A stretch of DNA of 64,000 nt from Citromicrobium bathyomarinum. GTDB lineage: Bacteria > Pseudomonadota > Alphaproteobacteria > Sphingomonadales > Sphingomonadaceae. The notes below the pieces were generated by a model. It searched no databases and was not told the origin of the DNA. It was given only the letters and a program-made list of their open reading frames with translations. This document shows, piece after piece, positions 1 to 10,655 of this stretch (position 1 is its first letter; every line of letters begins with the position of its first letter). The stretch lies in NCBI RefSeq assembly GCF_021021475.1, contig NZ_JAINWL010000003.1, positions 372,001 through 436,000 of the forward strand, written 5' to 3'. A program made the position numbers and the translations under genes.

Positions 1-114
1 GGGCACGAATCCTGCGACTGCGCCGCCTACCGGGCTGGTGATCTTTTCAAACCCGCGCCCGATCAGGGAGGGCTTGGCGTTGCGGAAGGCCTGCTGCTGT
101 TTTTCAAAATCCAT
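1..114 (-). CDS. Partial protein, N-terminal 38 residues, possibly EcsC family
   Basis: An ATG at 114 on the minus strand opens a reading frame that runs off the left edge of the window without a stop. The 38 visible residues begin MDFEKQQQAFRNAKP and continue with a segment FEKITSPVGGAVAG that reminds me of the start of EcsC-type membrane-associated proteins. That family call is weak and rests on memory of the pattern. It lies 49 bases downstream of tesB on the same strand, so it may be co-transcribed with it. Confidence 0.4.
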   Translation of the reverse strand, partial: MDFEKQQQAFRNAKPSLIGRGFEKITSPVGGAVAGFVP

Positions 115-163
115 GACTGCCGAACGGAGCGTGCGCCCGCTTCGTTCCGCACCTGACAAAGGC

Positions 164-1096
164 TTAGTCGGAGCCCTTCTTCCGACGGGCCTCGCGGATC
201 ATGCCTTCCTGCGCGACGCTGGCGACCAGCACGCCGTCGCGGGTGAATATCCGCCCGCGATTATAGCCGCGCCCGCTGCCGGACCACGGGCTGTCGGTTT
301 CGTACAGCAGCCATTCGTCGGCCCGCGCATGGGCGTGGAACCAGATCGCATGGTCGAGGCTGGCGCTGACCAGCTCGCCGCGCATCCACGAAAGGCCATG
401 CGGCAGCACCGCGGTGCCCAGCAGCGTGTAGTCGCTGGCATAGGCGATCACCGCGCGGTGGATCGCCTGATCGTCGGGCAGGGGGGCGACCAGTCTGAAC
501 CAGCTGAAACTGTGCGGTTCGCGCGGTTCGGGGTTGAGCCAGTGCTGCCGCCCGCTGGAGCGCATTTCGATCGGGCGCGGGCGCATCATCAATGCGCGCT
601 GCGCATCGGACATCTTTTCGCCGAAAGCCTCCAGCGCCTTCGCGCGCACTTCATCGTCCGTGGGGAGGTCTTCAGGGCCGGGCACGTCGGGCATCGGAGC
701 GGCCTGATGCGACAGGCCTTCCTCGGCGCGCTGGAAACTGGCGGTCAGGTTGAGGATCGGCGTGCCGCCCTGGCTCGCCACGACGCGGCGGTTGGAGAAG
801 CTGCGGCCATCGAAGTCGCGCTCGGTCGCGTAGTCGATCGGCGGCCCTTCCTCGCCCCCGCGCAGGAAATAGGCGTGTAGCGAATGGGCTTGCTTGCCAT
901 CCGCAATGGTCGCCTGCGCGGCCTGAAGCGCCTGCGCGATGACCTGTCCGCCGAACACCCGGCCTACGCCGCCCGGCTGCGCCTGCCCGACAAATCTGTC
1001 GTCGGAGGAACGCTCGAGGCTCAGCAGCTCGACCAGTCCGTTGGCCAGCTCTTGTGCGGTTTCTTCTTTGGGCGATGCGTGAGAAGCAGAATCCAT
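164..1096 (-). CDS. tesB: Acyl-CoA thioesterase II (TesB)
   Basis: Hydrolyses acyl-CoA to free fatty acid and CoA in the cytoplasm. The 310 residues show the double hot-dog arrangement of TesB: an N-terminal half with GGVGRVFGGQVIAQAL (about 42-57) followed by HSLHAYFLRGG and DYATERDFDGRSFSNRRV, and a C-terminal half with HWLNPEP, a second hot-dog core and DHAIWFHAHARADEWLLYE. The length is close to the usual 285-300 plus a short N-terminal tail. The ATG at 1096 is the only start that keeps the conserved N terminus. It stands alone after a 154-base gap from the upstream GNAT gene; I see no clear terminator or operator there. Confidence 0.93.
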   Translation of the reverse strand: MDSASHASPKEETAQELANGLVELLSLERSSDDRFVGQAQPGGVGRVFGGQVIAQALQAAQATIADGKQAHSLHAYFLRGGEEGPPIDYATERDFDGRSFSNRRVVASQGGTPILNLTASFQRAEEGLSHQAAPMPDVPGPEDLPTDDEVRAKALEAFGEKMSDAQRALMMRPRPIEMRSSGRQHWLNPEPREPHSFSWFRLVAPLPDDQAIHRAVIAYASDYTLLGTAVLPHGLSWMRGELVSASLDHAIWFHAHARADEWLLYETDSPWSGSGRGYNRGRIFTRDGVLVASVAQEGMIREARRKKGSD

Positions 1097-1250
1097 ACGT
1101 CAAGCAATGCGCATGTCGTCCGGCAAAATCAACGAAGCCGGATGTAATCGCGTGCGCTATTCTGATCTTTTACCGCGAAAACTGCTGGGTCAGGCAGATC
1201 GCATTCGCCGGAAAACACTCCCGCGCGCATTCTCCCGGCATCCAGCCAAG

Positions 1251-2291
1251 CTAACCGCCGCGCTGCCAGAAGTAGGCCGCGATCCGTGCCACCACGGGGT
1301 TGCGGACGAACAGCAGGTCGATCACCGACGCATCCTCGTGCGCACCCATCGGCCCCTTGTAGCCGCCATCGCCGAGGCCCCAGTCGATCCGCGCAAAGCC
1401 GCGATCCGCCGCGTCCTCGAAATCATGGTAGAGGAGCACGCGTCCGGGGCTGAACTTGTTGAACTGCTGATCGAAATTATTGGCGATGCAATAGCGCGTA
1501 TCGCCCGCTTCCAGCCCGAAGGTGAAGGCGGCTGGGGTCTCTCCGACCCACAGAATGTGGCCGCGGATCATCGCGGCGATGACTGGGTCTTGTGCCGCGC
1601 GCTCCCAATAGCGGCGCAGCTCGGGATCGTGAAACTTGGTGTCGCCGCCGCGATCGAGCTGCCCGACCCAGGATGCCGCTTCGATGGCGGCGATCGCGTC
1701 GCGGGTCGGGGCGGTCCAGTCGAGCCCGGTAAATGTCTCGATCCGGACCGGGCCTGTCTTTTCCAGCTGGCGCACCCGCCAGCGGTCTTTCTGCTTCCCC
1801 TTGGTCGACGGCCAAGCGCCCGATGCGCGCAGGGCCACCAGATCGAGGCAGAACAGGGAGCTTATCTGCCGCTCGAGACAGTGCCATCCGGCTTGGGCTC
1901 CGGCTTCCCGCAGCAGCACGAGCGAGGGATCGTCGGCGATGACCGGGCCGAGGCGCCATGCCGCACCGAGTTCACGCGCGACGGTATGGTCTGCAAGAGC
2001 ACTCGCGAGCTCTTCGACGCTGGCGGTCGGGTCGATCGGTGCGCCGCGGAACGGCCAATAGGCACCGGCGATCTGCGGGATTTTGAGCGGCCCGACAGAT
2101 TGTGCGACCAGTGGAAGCGCGAGCAGCGGACGGCCCTGGAGGTCGCGCGCGATGGCGGTGCGAAGGCCGGGATTGTCGGTCGCCTCGAACCAGCAGGCGC
2201 GAAGGAATGCGCGGCGCGGGTCGTCTGCCTCGGCCAGCGCATTCACCTCGTCCCGCAGATCGGGCGGAGCGATCGAATTCAGTGCATTCAT
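1251..2291 (-). CDS. BioF2-like GNAT acyltransferase (third gene of GNAT-JmjC-GNAT operon)
   Basis: A 346-residue protein with a CelD/BcsL (BioF2-like, Acetyltransf_6) GNAT domain. The C-terminal half carries AIEAASWVGQ, a strand pair ILWVGETPAAFTFGLEAG and the stretch FSPGRVLLYHDFEDAADRG typical of this fold, which is also used by Fem-type aminoacyl transferases. I chose ATG 2291 although the frame is open further upstream, because this ATG overlaps the TGA of the preceding gene as ATGA (2288-2291), a translational-coupling arrangement. Substrate is unknown. The context, a second BioF2-like GNAT and a JmjC-type oxygenase in the same operon, suggests a shared small-molecule or peptide modification pathway; that is inference. 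Confidence 0.85.
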   Translation of the reverse strand: MNALNSIAPPDLRDEVNALAEADDPRRAFLRACWFEATDNPGLRTAIARDLQGRPLLALPLVAQSVGPLKIPQIAGAYWPFRGAPIDPTASVEELASALADHTVARELGAAWRLGPVIADDPSLVLLREAGAQAGWHCLERQISSLFCLDLVALRASGAWPSTKGKQKDRWRVRQLEKTGPVRIETFTGLDWTAPTRDAIAAIEAASWVGQLDRGGDTKFHDPELRRYWERAAQDPVIAAMIRGHILWVGETPAAFTFGLEAGDTRYCIANNFDQQFNKFSPGRVLLYHDFEDAADRGFARIDWGLGDGGYKGPMGAHEDASVIDLLFVRNPVVARIAAYFWQRGG

Positions 2292-3190
2292 GCTGGTGCT
2301 GCGGGCGGTTTCGGCGGGCCGAACGCCTTGCGATAGGCGCGAAAGCCGACGCACTTGACCCGGTTGGAGCCAGGCCAGCGCTTGGGCGGGGCGGGGTTCA
2401 TGCCAGCCTTGCGCAGGATCGCGTTGAAGCACCGCGCGCCCGCCTCGTCATAGCTCCAGTCCGATCGCCAGGTGATGCTGAGCGAGATCGAACTCTCCGG
2501 TCCGTTGCGGACATAATGCGGTGCCATCACCGGCACGAACAGCGCCTCTCCCGGAGCGATCGCGAACTCGGTGCCGCCATCGGCCAGCTCGTCGCGCCAG
2601 GTCAGCTCGCGCGGGCCGCCGAGGTGATAGCTCTCATGCATCCAGTCCGGCGCGTAGCGGCCGTCGCCTGCGGGGAACTGGGTCATCACCTTGCTGCCGG
2701 TGATCTGCAGCAGGATGTTGTGCTCCGGATCGAAATGGTAGGGCGTGACTGCATCGGGGCTGGAGATGAACACGAAGCCCTGCGGGTGCAGCATCGCGCC
2801 GGTCTTCGTCTCGATCGCGGGGCGCAGCTCTTCCAGCAAATCGTGCAGCAGCGCGCGGTAGCCTTCGTCCTGCTCGATATTTTTGACCGCCGCCCAGCTG
2901 TTCGCCTCGGCGATCTTGTGGATCGTCTCGGTGATCGAGAGCCCGGTGTGGCCCGGCTTTCGGTCGATCCCGATCGGCAGGTCGCCGCGGTTATATTCGA
3001 TCGAGGACTCGGGCAGACGCCCTGCCAGATCGGCCAGCGCGTCGAGCCCCAGCAGCGGGTGGTCGCGCAGGTTGTGCGACAGGACCAGCGGGGTTTCGGG
3101 GTAGGCTCTGGCAAAGGCTTCGCGCGAGGACTGCGGAAACACCGCGTCGGTGGCGGGGGTGTCGGGCGTAAGGTCGGTCACGGCGTTCAT
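2288..3190 (-). CDS. JmjC/cupin_8-type Fe(II)/2-oxoglutarate oxygenase-like protein
   Basis: A 300-residue protein with a double-stranded beta-helix core. The facial-triad pattern of Fe(II)/2OG oxygenases is visible: H152 and D154 in the motif PYHFDPEHN, and a distal H225 in VMAPHYVRNG; K167 in between could anchor 2-oxoglutarate. Similar proteins are often auto-annotated as transcriptional regulators because of the cupin fold, but no DNA-binding domain is seen. The gene is sandwiched between two BioF2-like GNAT genes, overlapping each by four bases (ATGA at 3187-3190 and 2288-2291), so the three are almost certainly co-translated. The reaction is unknown; hydroxylation of the product of a GNAT is a reasonable guess. 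Confidence 0.82.
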   Translation of the reverse strand: MNAVTDLTPDTPATDAVFPQSSREAFARAYPETPLVLSHNLRDHPLLGLDALADLAGRLPESSIEYNRGDLPIGIDRKPGHTGLSITETIHKIAEANSWAAVKNIEQDEGYRALLHDLLEELRPAIETKTGAMLHPQGFVFISSPDAVTPYHFDPEHNILLQITGSKVMTQFPAGDGRYAPDWMHESYHLGGPRELTWRDELADGGTEFAIAPGEALFVPVMAPHYVRNGPESSISLSITWRSDWSYDEAGARCFNAILRKAGMNPAPPKRWPGSNRVKCVGFRAYRKAFGPPKPPAAPA

Positions 3191-4362
3191 TCAGCACTGC
3201 TCCGATGAAAACGGCGGCTCTCGAACGCGATCAGGCTTTTCCCGAGCGTTCGACGGGCCTGGCCGCCGATGGCGAGATTGAGCGCGACCATGCTGCGCTG
3301 CCCGCGCCAGAAATGGTCGATCATGGGGTGGTCGGGCGCGGCGCAGCTGTCGCACCAGGCTATGTCCTCGCGCGCCAGCAGGTCGAGATTTTCTTTTTGC
3401 AGCAGCACGCCGGGCGAATAGCGGGCGAAGCTCTCGTCGTAGACGGTCTTGAAGCTGAACGCGCCGGGAGGGGTGAGGAAGGTCGCAAGCATCGCGATCG
3501 GGCGACCATCGAGATGCAGCGCGAGCCCTTCGAACCGATCCTGCGCCGCCGCACCCGACAGGCTTTCACGGAAAAACTGCGCGTGAGCGGGGGAATCGGC
3601 CAGTGCGCTGCCCGCACGGCTTTTCCAGCTCGCGGCTTCGAGCGCGAGGTAATCGCCGGCCCAGCCGGGTACTTGTACGGGATCGGTGGTGCGGACGACC
3701 TCGAGCGTGCCGTATTCGGCGAGGCGGCGTTCCTGCCGGCGCAGTTCCTTGCGCTTCTTGGTGGATAGCGACTGGGTGAAATAGTCCGCCGGGCTCAGAT
3801 CCGAGGCGAGCAGTGCGCGTGCCTCACGCTCGACCACCGAATGGCCGCGATGGGTCTGCGTGGCGAGGGCAGTGAGGGCATGCACCGGGGCACAGTCTTC
3901 GGGCATTCCGGGCAGATGGAGAAAGGCGGCCATGCCCGGCTGGCGGTCTGACCAGGCGAGCAGTGACGACCAGAACACCGTCTCGAACCCTTCCGCGATC
4001 AGCGGCACGCCGCAGAACGCATTGGCGTGCAGCCACAGCGAAAGGTGGGGCAGGGGGCGACCGTAATAGTGGCCCGCACGCCCCAGCGGCGCAAGGCCGA
4101 CGAGCCGCCCATCGGCCCGCAGCTGCGCGAGGACCACGCGCCCCTCTGGATCGAAGGACGCGAGCGAGGGGGTGAGAAACCAACGTTCGAAGAAGGGGTT
4201 GGGTTCGCTCGCCGCTGCGGCGAGGGCATCCCACTCGTCAGCGACAGGCATGCAGTCTCGCCAGCGCGCTACCGCGAAGTGCGGCGCGACCTCGCCGGCC
4301 CGGTCGTAACCCGGAGCAACCATGTCCACCGCCGTCATCGCCCTTATCGTCGCCTTTCGCAC
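3187..4362 (-). CDS. BioF2-like GNAT acyltransferase (first gene of GNAT-JmjC-GNAT operon)
   Basis: Up to 391 residues with the CelD/BcsL type GNAT domain. Hallmarks are LSTKKRKELRRQERRLAEYG (about 207-226), the segment ALEAASWKSRAGSAL, and FKTVYDESFARYSPGVLLQKENL near the C terminus, where an acetyl-CoA-like donor would bind. The same architecture occurs in cellulose-biosynthesis-associated BcsL and in Fem-like transferases. ATG 4362 gives the longest form; ATG 4338 (MTAVDMVAPG) is an equally likely start. The stop overlaps the JmjC-like gene by four bases. It shares little obvious sequence with the GNAT at 1251-2291 apart from the fold, so the two probably act on different substrates. Confidence 0.85.
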   Translation of the reverse strand: MRKATIRAMTAVDMVAPGYDRAGEVAPHFAVARWRDCMPVADEWDALAAAASEPNPFFERWFLTPSLASFDPEGRVVLAQLRADGRLVGLAPLGRAGHYYGRPLPHLSLWLHANAFCGVPLIAEGFETVFWSSLLAWSDRQPGMAAFLHLPGMPEDCAPVHALTALATQTHRGHSVVEREARALLASDLSPADYFTQSLSTKKRKELRRQERRLAEYGTLEVVRTTDPVQVPGWAGDYLALEAASWKSRAGSALADSPAHAQFFRESLSGAAAQDRFEGLALHLDGRPIAMLATFLTPPGAFSFKTVYDESFARYSPGVLLQKENLDLLAREDIAWCDSCAAPDHPMIDHFWRGQRSMVALNLAIGGQARRTLGKSLIAFESRRFHRSSAE

Positions 4363-4431
4363 CAGATCGGAGCCTTACCCTGCCGTTAAGCCTAGGGCGG
4401 AAAGGCTGAGAATTGCTTAAGTCCGGCGCAC

Positions 4432-4473
4432 AAAAGCGAAGGCCGCGGCTCCTGCTGAAGGAACCGCGGCCTT
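4432..4473 (-). terminator. Intrinsic terminator after the S9 peptidase gene
   Basis: Arms 4439-4448 (AAGGCCGCGG) and 4464-4473 (CCGCGGCCTT) are perfect inverted repeats, extended by four more pairs inside. Reading on the minus strand the hairpin is followed by TTCGCTTTTG. It lies 24 bases beyond the stop of the S9 peptidase gene, as expected for its terminator. Confidence 0.8.
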
Positions 4474-4496
4474 GCGAAAATCAGGCAACCTGTCGC

Positions 4497-6581
4497 TTAG
4501 TTCAGCGAAATCAGGGCCGGAGCGGCGTCCCCGTCGGAGGGGATGTAGGCCGGGTTGTACTTCTGCAGCCAGGCATAGGCTTCGTCGATCCACTGCATGT
4601 GCACGTCGTCATAGGGCAGGTTGTGGGTGCCCTTTTCCTGCACGATGTAACGGAAATCCTGCCCTTCGACCTTGCCTGCGCGGCGCAGTGCCGAGACGAG
4701 GGTTTCAGCCTGTTCCATCGGAATACGGGCGTCGCGCTTGGCGGTGACGATCAGGATCGGTGCCCACTTGCCTTCGGCGTTGCGCGCGGGCGAGATACCC
4801 TCGGCATCGTCGGAGGTTGCCTGGAAGCCTTCGCTGAACCGGCCGAGGTTCTTGCGATCCCACGCATTCATCAGCGGCATGTCGTACACGCCTGCGCCCG
4901 CGATCGCGCACTGCCACACGTCGGCATCGCGCTGGGCCCCGCGCGCCGCTGCAAAGCCGCCGTAGGACCAGCCCATGACGCAGGCACGGTCCGCGTCGAT
5001 CATGCCCTGCTGGCTGAAATAGGTGACCGCATCGTTGAGGTCGTCCTGCATCCGCTTGCCATAGCCGCCCGGCTCGCGGCCCATCTTCTCGAACTCCTTG
5101 CCGTAGCCGCCCGAGCCGCGATAGTTCGGCTGGATCACGACGTAGCCCTGCTCCGCCAGAGCCTGGTGCCATGCAGCGAAGCCGAAATTGATCGTGTCCT
5201 TGACCCCGAACGGACCACCATGCGGCAGCACGACGACGGGCAGGTTCTTCTGCCCCTCGCGATGACGCGGAGTGGTGATGATCGCCTCGATCCTGGTGCC
5301 GTCGCTGGCGGTGTAGGTTTCCGCCCGCATCGGATTGATCGGCGCATCCTTGAGCGCCGAGAACTGCCAGTCCAGCAGGTCCAGCTGTCCGGTCTTGGTG
5401 TCGAAGATGTAATATCCGCCGATCCGTTGGAGGCCGCCACCGAAGACGACGACCTTGCCGAGGTCGGTCGAGTAGTCGACGATCTGCGCCTCGTCTTTGC
5501 CGAACACGCCCTCGAGCGCGGCCTTGACCGCCTTAAGCGTCTCGTCGGTGTAGACGGCGCGCTCCTGCCCGTCTTCGAAGGTGTAGTAACCGAGCACGCG
5601 GTTGCCATCGTCGCTTTGGATCACTCCGCTGACGTCACGCTCGGGAACCTCGAAAACCGGTTCGCCAAGATTCATGGTCTCCATGCTCATCCGGTAGACC
5701 TTCGTGAACCCAGATTCGCGGCTCGTCACAAAGGCTTCGTCGGTCCCGGGAATGAACACCTGCGGCGCCGGCAGCGATTCGGTGAAGGTTGCATCGGCCT
5801 GATTGTAGACGGTGCTGAAGTTATCGCTCTCGCCGGAGCGATAGAGGATCCGCTGACGGCCGGTGTCGCGATCATAATTGTAGCCCGCGCGCACCACGCC
5901 CATGCCGTCGGCCTGCCAGTTGGTGACGACCGGGTTGGTCCGCTGGACATACTTGTATTTGCCCGTGTCGACATCGACCTCGACCACTTCGGGCAGGAAA
6001 TAGCGTTCGGTGCTGCCAGCCGTGCTGTCACGCTGGAGAAGGAACGTGCCGTTCTTGTGGTCGATGTGCAGTATGTTTCCCGCATCGAACCCGGCGTCGC
6101 GCCATGCGAGCTGGATAAGTTCGCCGTCCTTCACGTCGTAGGCGATCAGGCGGCGGAAGTCGGCGAGGTTCCCGGCCATGTCTTCGCGGCTGATCACGGT
6201 CATCACGATATGCTCGTTGCCGACCCAGCGGAATCCGCGAAGCGTGCGCTCACCCGAATCACGGGCTTCCTCAGCCGCCAGGATCAGCTTCGGCCCCGCA
6301 GCGATGTCGTTCAGGTTCAGCGTTACCAGCACCTGCTTCCCGCCGCTGTTGGCGAGATAGGCGAGGCGGGTGCCATCGGGCGAAATTCGTACCGTGCGCA
6401 TGTTGGCCTGCTTGACGAACTCGCCTGCCGGGATCCGGCCCTCGGCAGTCGCGGGCACCTGCGGCGGGGTGTCTGCGGTCTGCGCCTGCGCCTGAGACGC
6501 GAGCGCGGCGGGCATTGCACCGGCTGAGAAAGCGGCCACGGCCATGAAGGCGGCTCCGCGCAGAAGACTGGTCTTGATCAT
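4497..6581 (-). CDS. Exported S9-family serine peptidase (prolyl oligopeptidase type)
   Basis: A 694-residue secreted or periplasmic peptidase. ATG 6581 starts a classical signal peptide (MIKTSLLRGA, hydrophobic stretch, cleavage near ALASQA), which is why I reject the 36-residue upstream extension; GAAGGGA lies just upstream as ribosome site. The N-terminal two thirds form a beta-propeller-like region (repeats such as ISPDGTRLAYLANSGG). The C-terminal third is the alpha/beta hydrolase: HGGPFG oxyanion region, the nucleophile Ser in GWSYGGFAA, the acid in TAKRDARIP and the His in GTHNLPYDD. All three catalytic residues are present. It is a single-gene unit between two intrinsic terminators. 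Confidence 0.93.
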   Translation of the reverse strand: MIKTSLLRGAAFMAVAAFSAGAMPAALASQAQAQTADTPPQVPATAEGRIPAGEFVKQANMRTVRISPDGTRLAYLANSGGKQVLVTLNLNDIAAGPKLILAAEEARDSGERTLRGFRWVGNEHIVMTVISREDMAGNLADFRRLIAYDVKDGELIQLAWRDAGFDAGNILHIDHKNGTFLLQRDSTAGSTERYFLPEVVEVDVDTGKYKYVQRTNPVVTNWQADGMGVVRAGYNYDRDTGRQRILYRSGESDNFSTVYNQADATFTESLPAPQVFIPGTDEAFVTSRESGFTKVYRMSMETMNLGEPVFEVPERDVSGVIQSDDGNRVLGYYTFEDGQERAVYTDETLKAVKAALEGVFGKDEAQIVDYSTDLGKVVVFGGGLQRIGGYYIFDTKTGQLDLLDWQFSALKDAPINPMRAETYTASDGTRIEAIITTPRHREGQKNLPVVVLPHGGPFGVKDTINFGFAAWHQALAEQGYVVIQPNYRGSGGYGKEFEKMGREPGGYGKRMQDDLNDAVTYFSQQGMIDADRACVMGWSYGGFAAARGAQRDADVWQCAIAGAGVYDMPLMNAWDRKNLGRFSEGFQATSDDAEGISPARNAEGKWAPILIVTAKRDARIPMEQAETLVSALRRAGKVEGQDFRYIVQEKGTHNLPYDDVHMQWIDEAYAWLQKYNPAYIPSDGDAAPALISLN

Positions 6582-6752
6582 GAGTTTATTGCGTCCCTTC
6601 CAAACTCGGATTTGTTCTGTGGAGGAAGGGCATATCCGTTCAGCCGGTCTTGGTAAAAACGTACCGCGATCAATGGCATGATGGCGCAAGGCGATCCAGA
6701 CGGCCCCCCGACCGTGATGTCAGGTTTAAGAGTTATCGCTTCAATCGCAAGC

Positions 6753-6807
6753 AAAAACCCCCGCCTGGGCCGTCCCTGAGATGGCAGAGGATCGGTCCGG
6801 GCGGGGG
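6753..6807 (-). terminator. Intrinsic terminator after hppA
   Basis: CCCCCGCC at 6758-6765 pairs with GGCGGGGG at 6800-6807, and further pairs extend towards the loop. On the minus strand it is followed by TTTTT (6757-6753). It sits 28 bases after the hppA stop and insulates the S9 peptidase gene downstream. The remainder of 6582-6752 is AT-richer leader of the peptidase gene with no recognised operator. Confidence 0.82.
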
Positions 6808-6834
6808 CATGTATTTCGCTGTTAAAGCGGTGGG

Positions 6835-9006
<2,172 letters not shown>

Positions 9007-9156
9007 GTCTTATTTCTCCCCCAAGTTTTTTCCGAATAGCATCCGGTTGCTCACCCTTATCGATGGGTAATTTAACAAGACTATGGCTATAGGCGCGTTT
9101 CGCGAGGCGCAAGCCCTCGCGTCGTTTCTGCACATTTCCTGCGCTTTCTGCGCAAT

Positions 9157-10032
9157 TTAGTGTCGGTAGCCGAGGCCTTCTGGATCGCCCAGAGCTTCCT
9201 CATCGAGTGTGAGCGGAGTGTCGCCCGCCTCATGAACAATTCCAACCAGACTCGCATCCACGGGCAGAGCGGCATCGGTGGGGGCAGTGAAAAGCAGGGC
9301 GTAGTCATCGCCCCAGCGCAATGCGTCGTCGCGGCGGCTCTCCGGTGCGGCGATCGGCACTGCAGCGCTGTCGATGGAGAGCGTGACCTTGCTCGCCTGT
9401 GCCATCCGCCACGCATCGAGCAGCAGACCGTCCGAGACGTCCATCATAGCGGTCGCATGGGGCGAGAGGGCGCATCCCTCGGTCAAGAGCGGGGTGGGGC
9501 GGGTGAACGGCGTCCGGTCCGCCCGACCGGTGCCGGTTAGCGCCTCGAACCCCATCATTGCCCCGCCAACGCTGCCGCAAAGGTATACGCCGTCCCCCGG
9601 CGTCGCACCGGCGCGCGAGGGTACCGGGGTGTGCGTTGCGCGGCCAATGGCGGTAAGGCTGAATGTGCGGCGGTTGCCTCCACACACGGTGTCGCCGCCG
9701 AGCAATGGGACGTCGAAGGCGTCAAGCGCCTCTCTCAAACCGTCCAGAAAGGCGGAGTCGTCCGCCCCGAGCGCATAGCCGAGCATGACGCCAACCGGCT
9801 CTGCACCCTTTGCCGCGAGGTCCGACAGGTTTACCGCGACCAGCTTCCACGCGACATCCGCGAGCGATTGCTGCGGCGGCCAGTGAACGCCCTCGACCAT
9901 CACGTCCTTGGTCAGGACCAGCGTTTCACCGCCGATCTCGAGCACTGCGGCATCGTCTGTCAGCCCGCGCGCGGCGGGATGGGCCGCCAACTCGCGGAGA
10001 CCGTCGATGAAAGCGATTTCGCCCGAACTCAT
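9157..10032 (-). CDS. thiL: Thiamine-phosphate kinase
   Basis: ATP-dependent phosphorylation of thiamine phosphate to thiamine diphosphate, last step of cofactor synthesis. The 291 residues show the PurM/ThiL fold: N-terminal DDAAVLEIGGETLVLTKDVMVEGVHW with metal-binding Asp, WKLVAVNLSDLAAKGAEPVG, LLGGDTV, and the late motif MMDVSDGLLLDAWRMA. It is the last gene of the hisG-hisD-nusB-sel1-thiL run, 43 bases after the Sel1 gene. nusB-thiL adjacency is common in proteobacteria (often with ribH upstream), supporting the call. Confidence 0.94.
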   Translation of the reverse strand: MSSGEIAFIDGLRELAAHPAARGLTDDAAVLEIGGETLVLTKDVMVEGVHWPPQQSLADVAWKLVAVNLSDLAAKGAEPVGVMLGYALGADDSAFLDGLREALDAFDVPLLGGDTVCGGNRRTFSLTAIGRATHTPVPSRAGATPGDGVYLCGSVGGAMMGFEALTGTGRADRTPFTRPTPLLTEGCALSPHATAMMDVSDGLLLDAWRMAQASKVTLSIDSAAVPIAAPESRRDDALRWGDDYALLFTAPTDAALPVDASLVGIVHEAGDTPLTLDEEALGDPEGLGYRH

Positions 10033-10075
10033 CCTCCGCCGATAGGCGAAGGTGAGGCTTCAAGCCAAGGACCGA

Positions 10076-10600
10076 TCAGAGCTTGCGCAATTCGTCCGCT
10101 GCGGAGCCGGCGATTCTCCGCTCGTCAGACGCACGGGCCCGCTGGAGCCAGTACCGTGCCGCTTCGGGCTGCTTCTCGATATTCAGGCCCCGCGCCAGCG
10201 CGGTGCCCAAAATGAGCATGGCACGCTCGTCTCCCGCGATCGCCGCTTCCTGGAACCAGCCGAGCGCAGCCGCGGGATCTGCCGTGAGGCCGCGACCATT
10301 GGCGTACATCCATCCGATCTCGCGCATCGCGCGCCCGTCACCCTGCTGGGCGAGCGTGATCAGACCCTCGTAAGCGGCGGAGTAGTCACGCTTGGCCAGC
10401 AACCTGAGAGCGTCCGACAGGGCGCTGTCCTGGGCCCCTCTGGGCTGCGTCGAGTCGCCGGGCCGGATCGGTTGCACCAGATTGCGCTGCGGCGCTTCGG
10501 TCGCGTTTGCCGAATAGGTTACGTTCTGCTGGCTCTGGGCCGAGGCAGATGAGGCAAGCAGTGATGCAGCCAATGCCGATGCGACAGAAAATTTCAACAT
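10076..10600 (-). CDS. Exported Sel1-repeat protein
   Basis: A 174-residue protein. ATG 10600 opens a clear signal peptide (MLKFSVASALAASLLASSASA, cleavage after ASA), so the longer upstream frame is not used. After a polar linker, two Sel1/TPR-like repeats follow: the segment from GDGRAMREIGWMYANGRGL to WFQEAAIAGD and the segment from ERAMLILGTALARGLNI to YWLQRA. Sel1 repeats mediate protein-protein contacts; partner unknown. It lies between nusB (55 bases upstream) and thiL in the same orientation. No enzyme domain is present. Confidence 0.82.
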   Translation of the reverse strand: MLKFSVASALAASLLASSASAQSQQNVTYSANATEAPQRNLVQPIRPGDSTQPRGAQDSALSDALRLLAKRDYSAAYEGLITLAQQGDGRAMREIGWMYANGRGLTADPAAALGWFQEAAIAGDERAMLILGTALARGLNIEKQPEAARYWLQRARASDERRIAGSAADELRKL

Positions 10601-10655
10601 GACGAACCTCCAGTGCGATGGAATTTCAAGAGGATCGCCCGAAATCACCAAACAG

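Noticed and set aside
4413-6527. A plus-strand frame of 704 codons opposite the S9 peptidase
   Set aside because: The minus strand holds a complete signal peptide and catalytic triad; the plus frame also runs through the peptidase terminator.
9101-9121. Hairpin CGCGAGG/CCTCGCG between thiL and hppA as a terminator
   Set aside because: The stem is only seven pairs and no T run follows on either strand; it may simply overlap the hppA promoter region.
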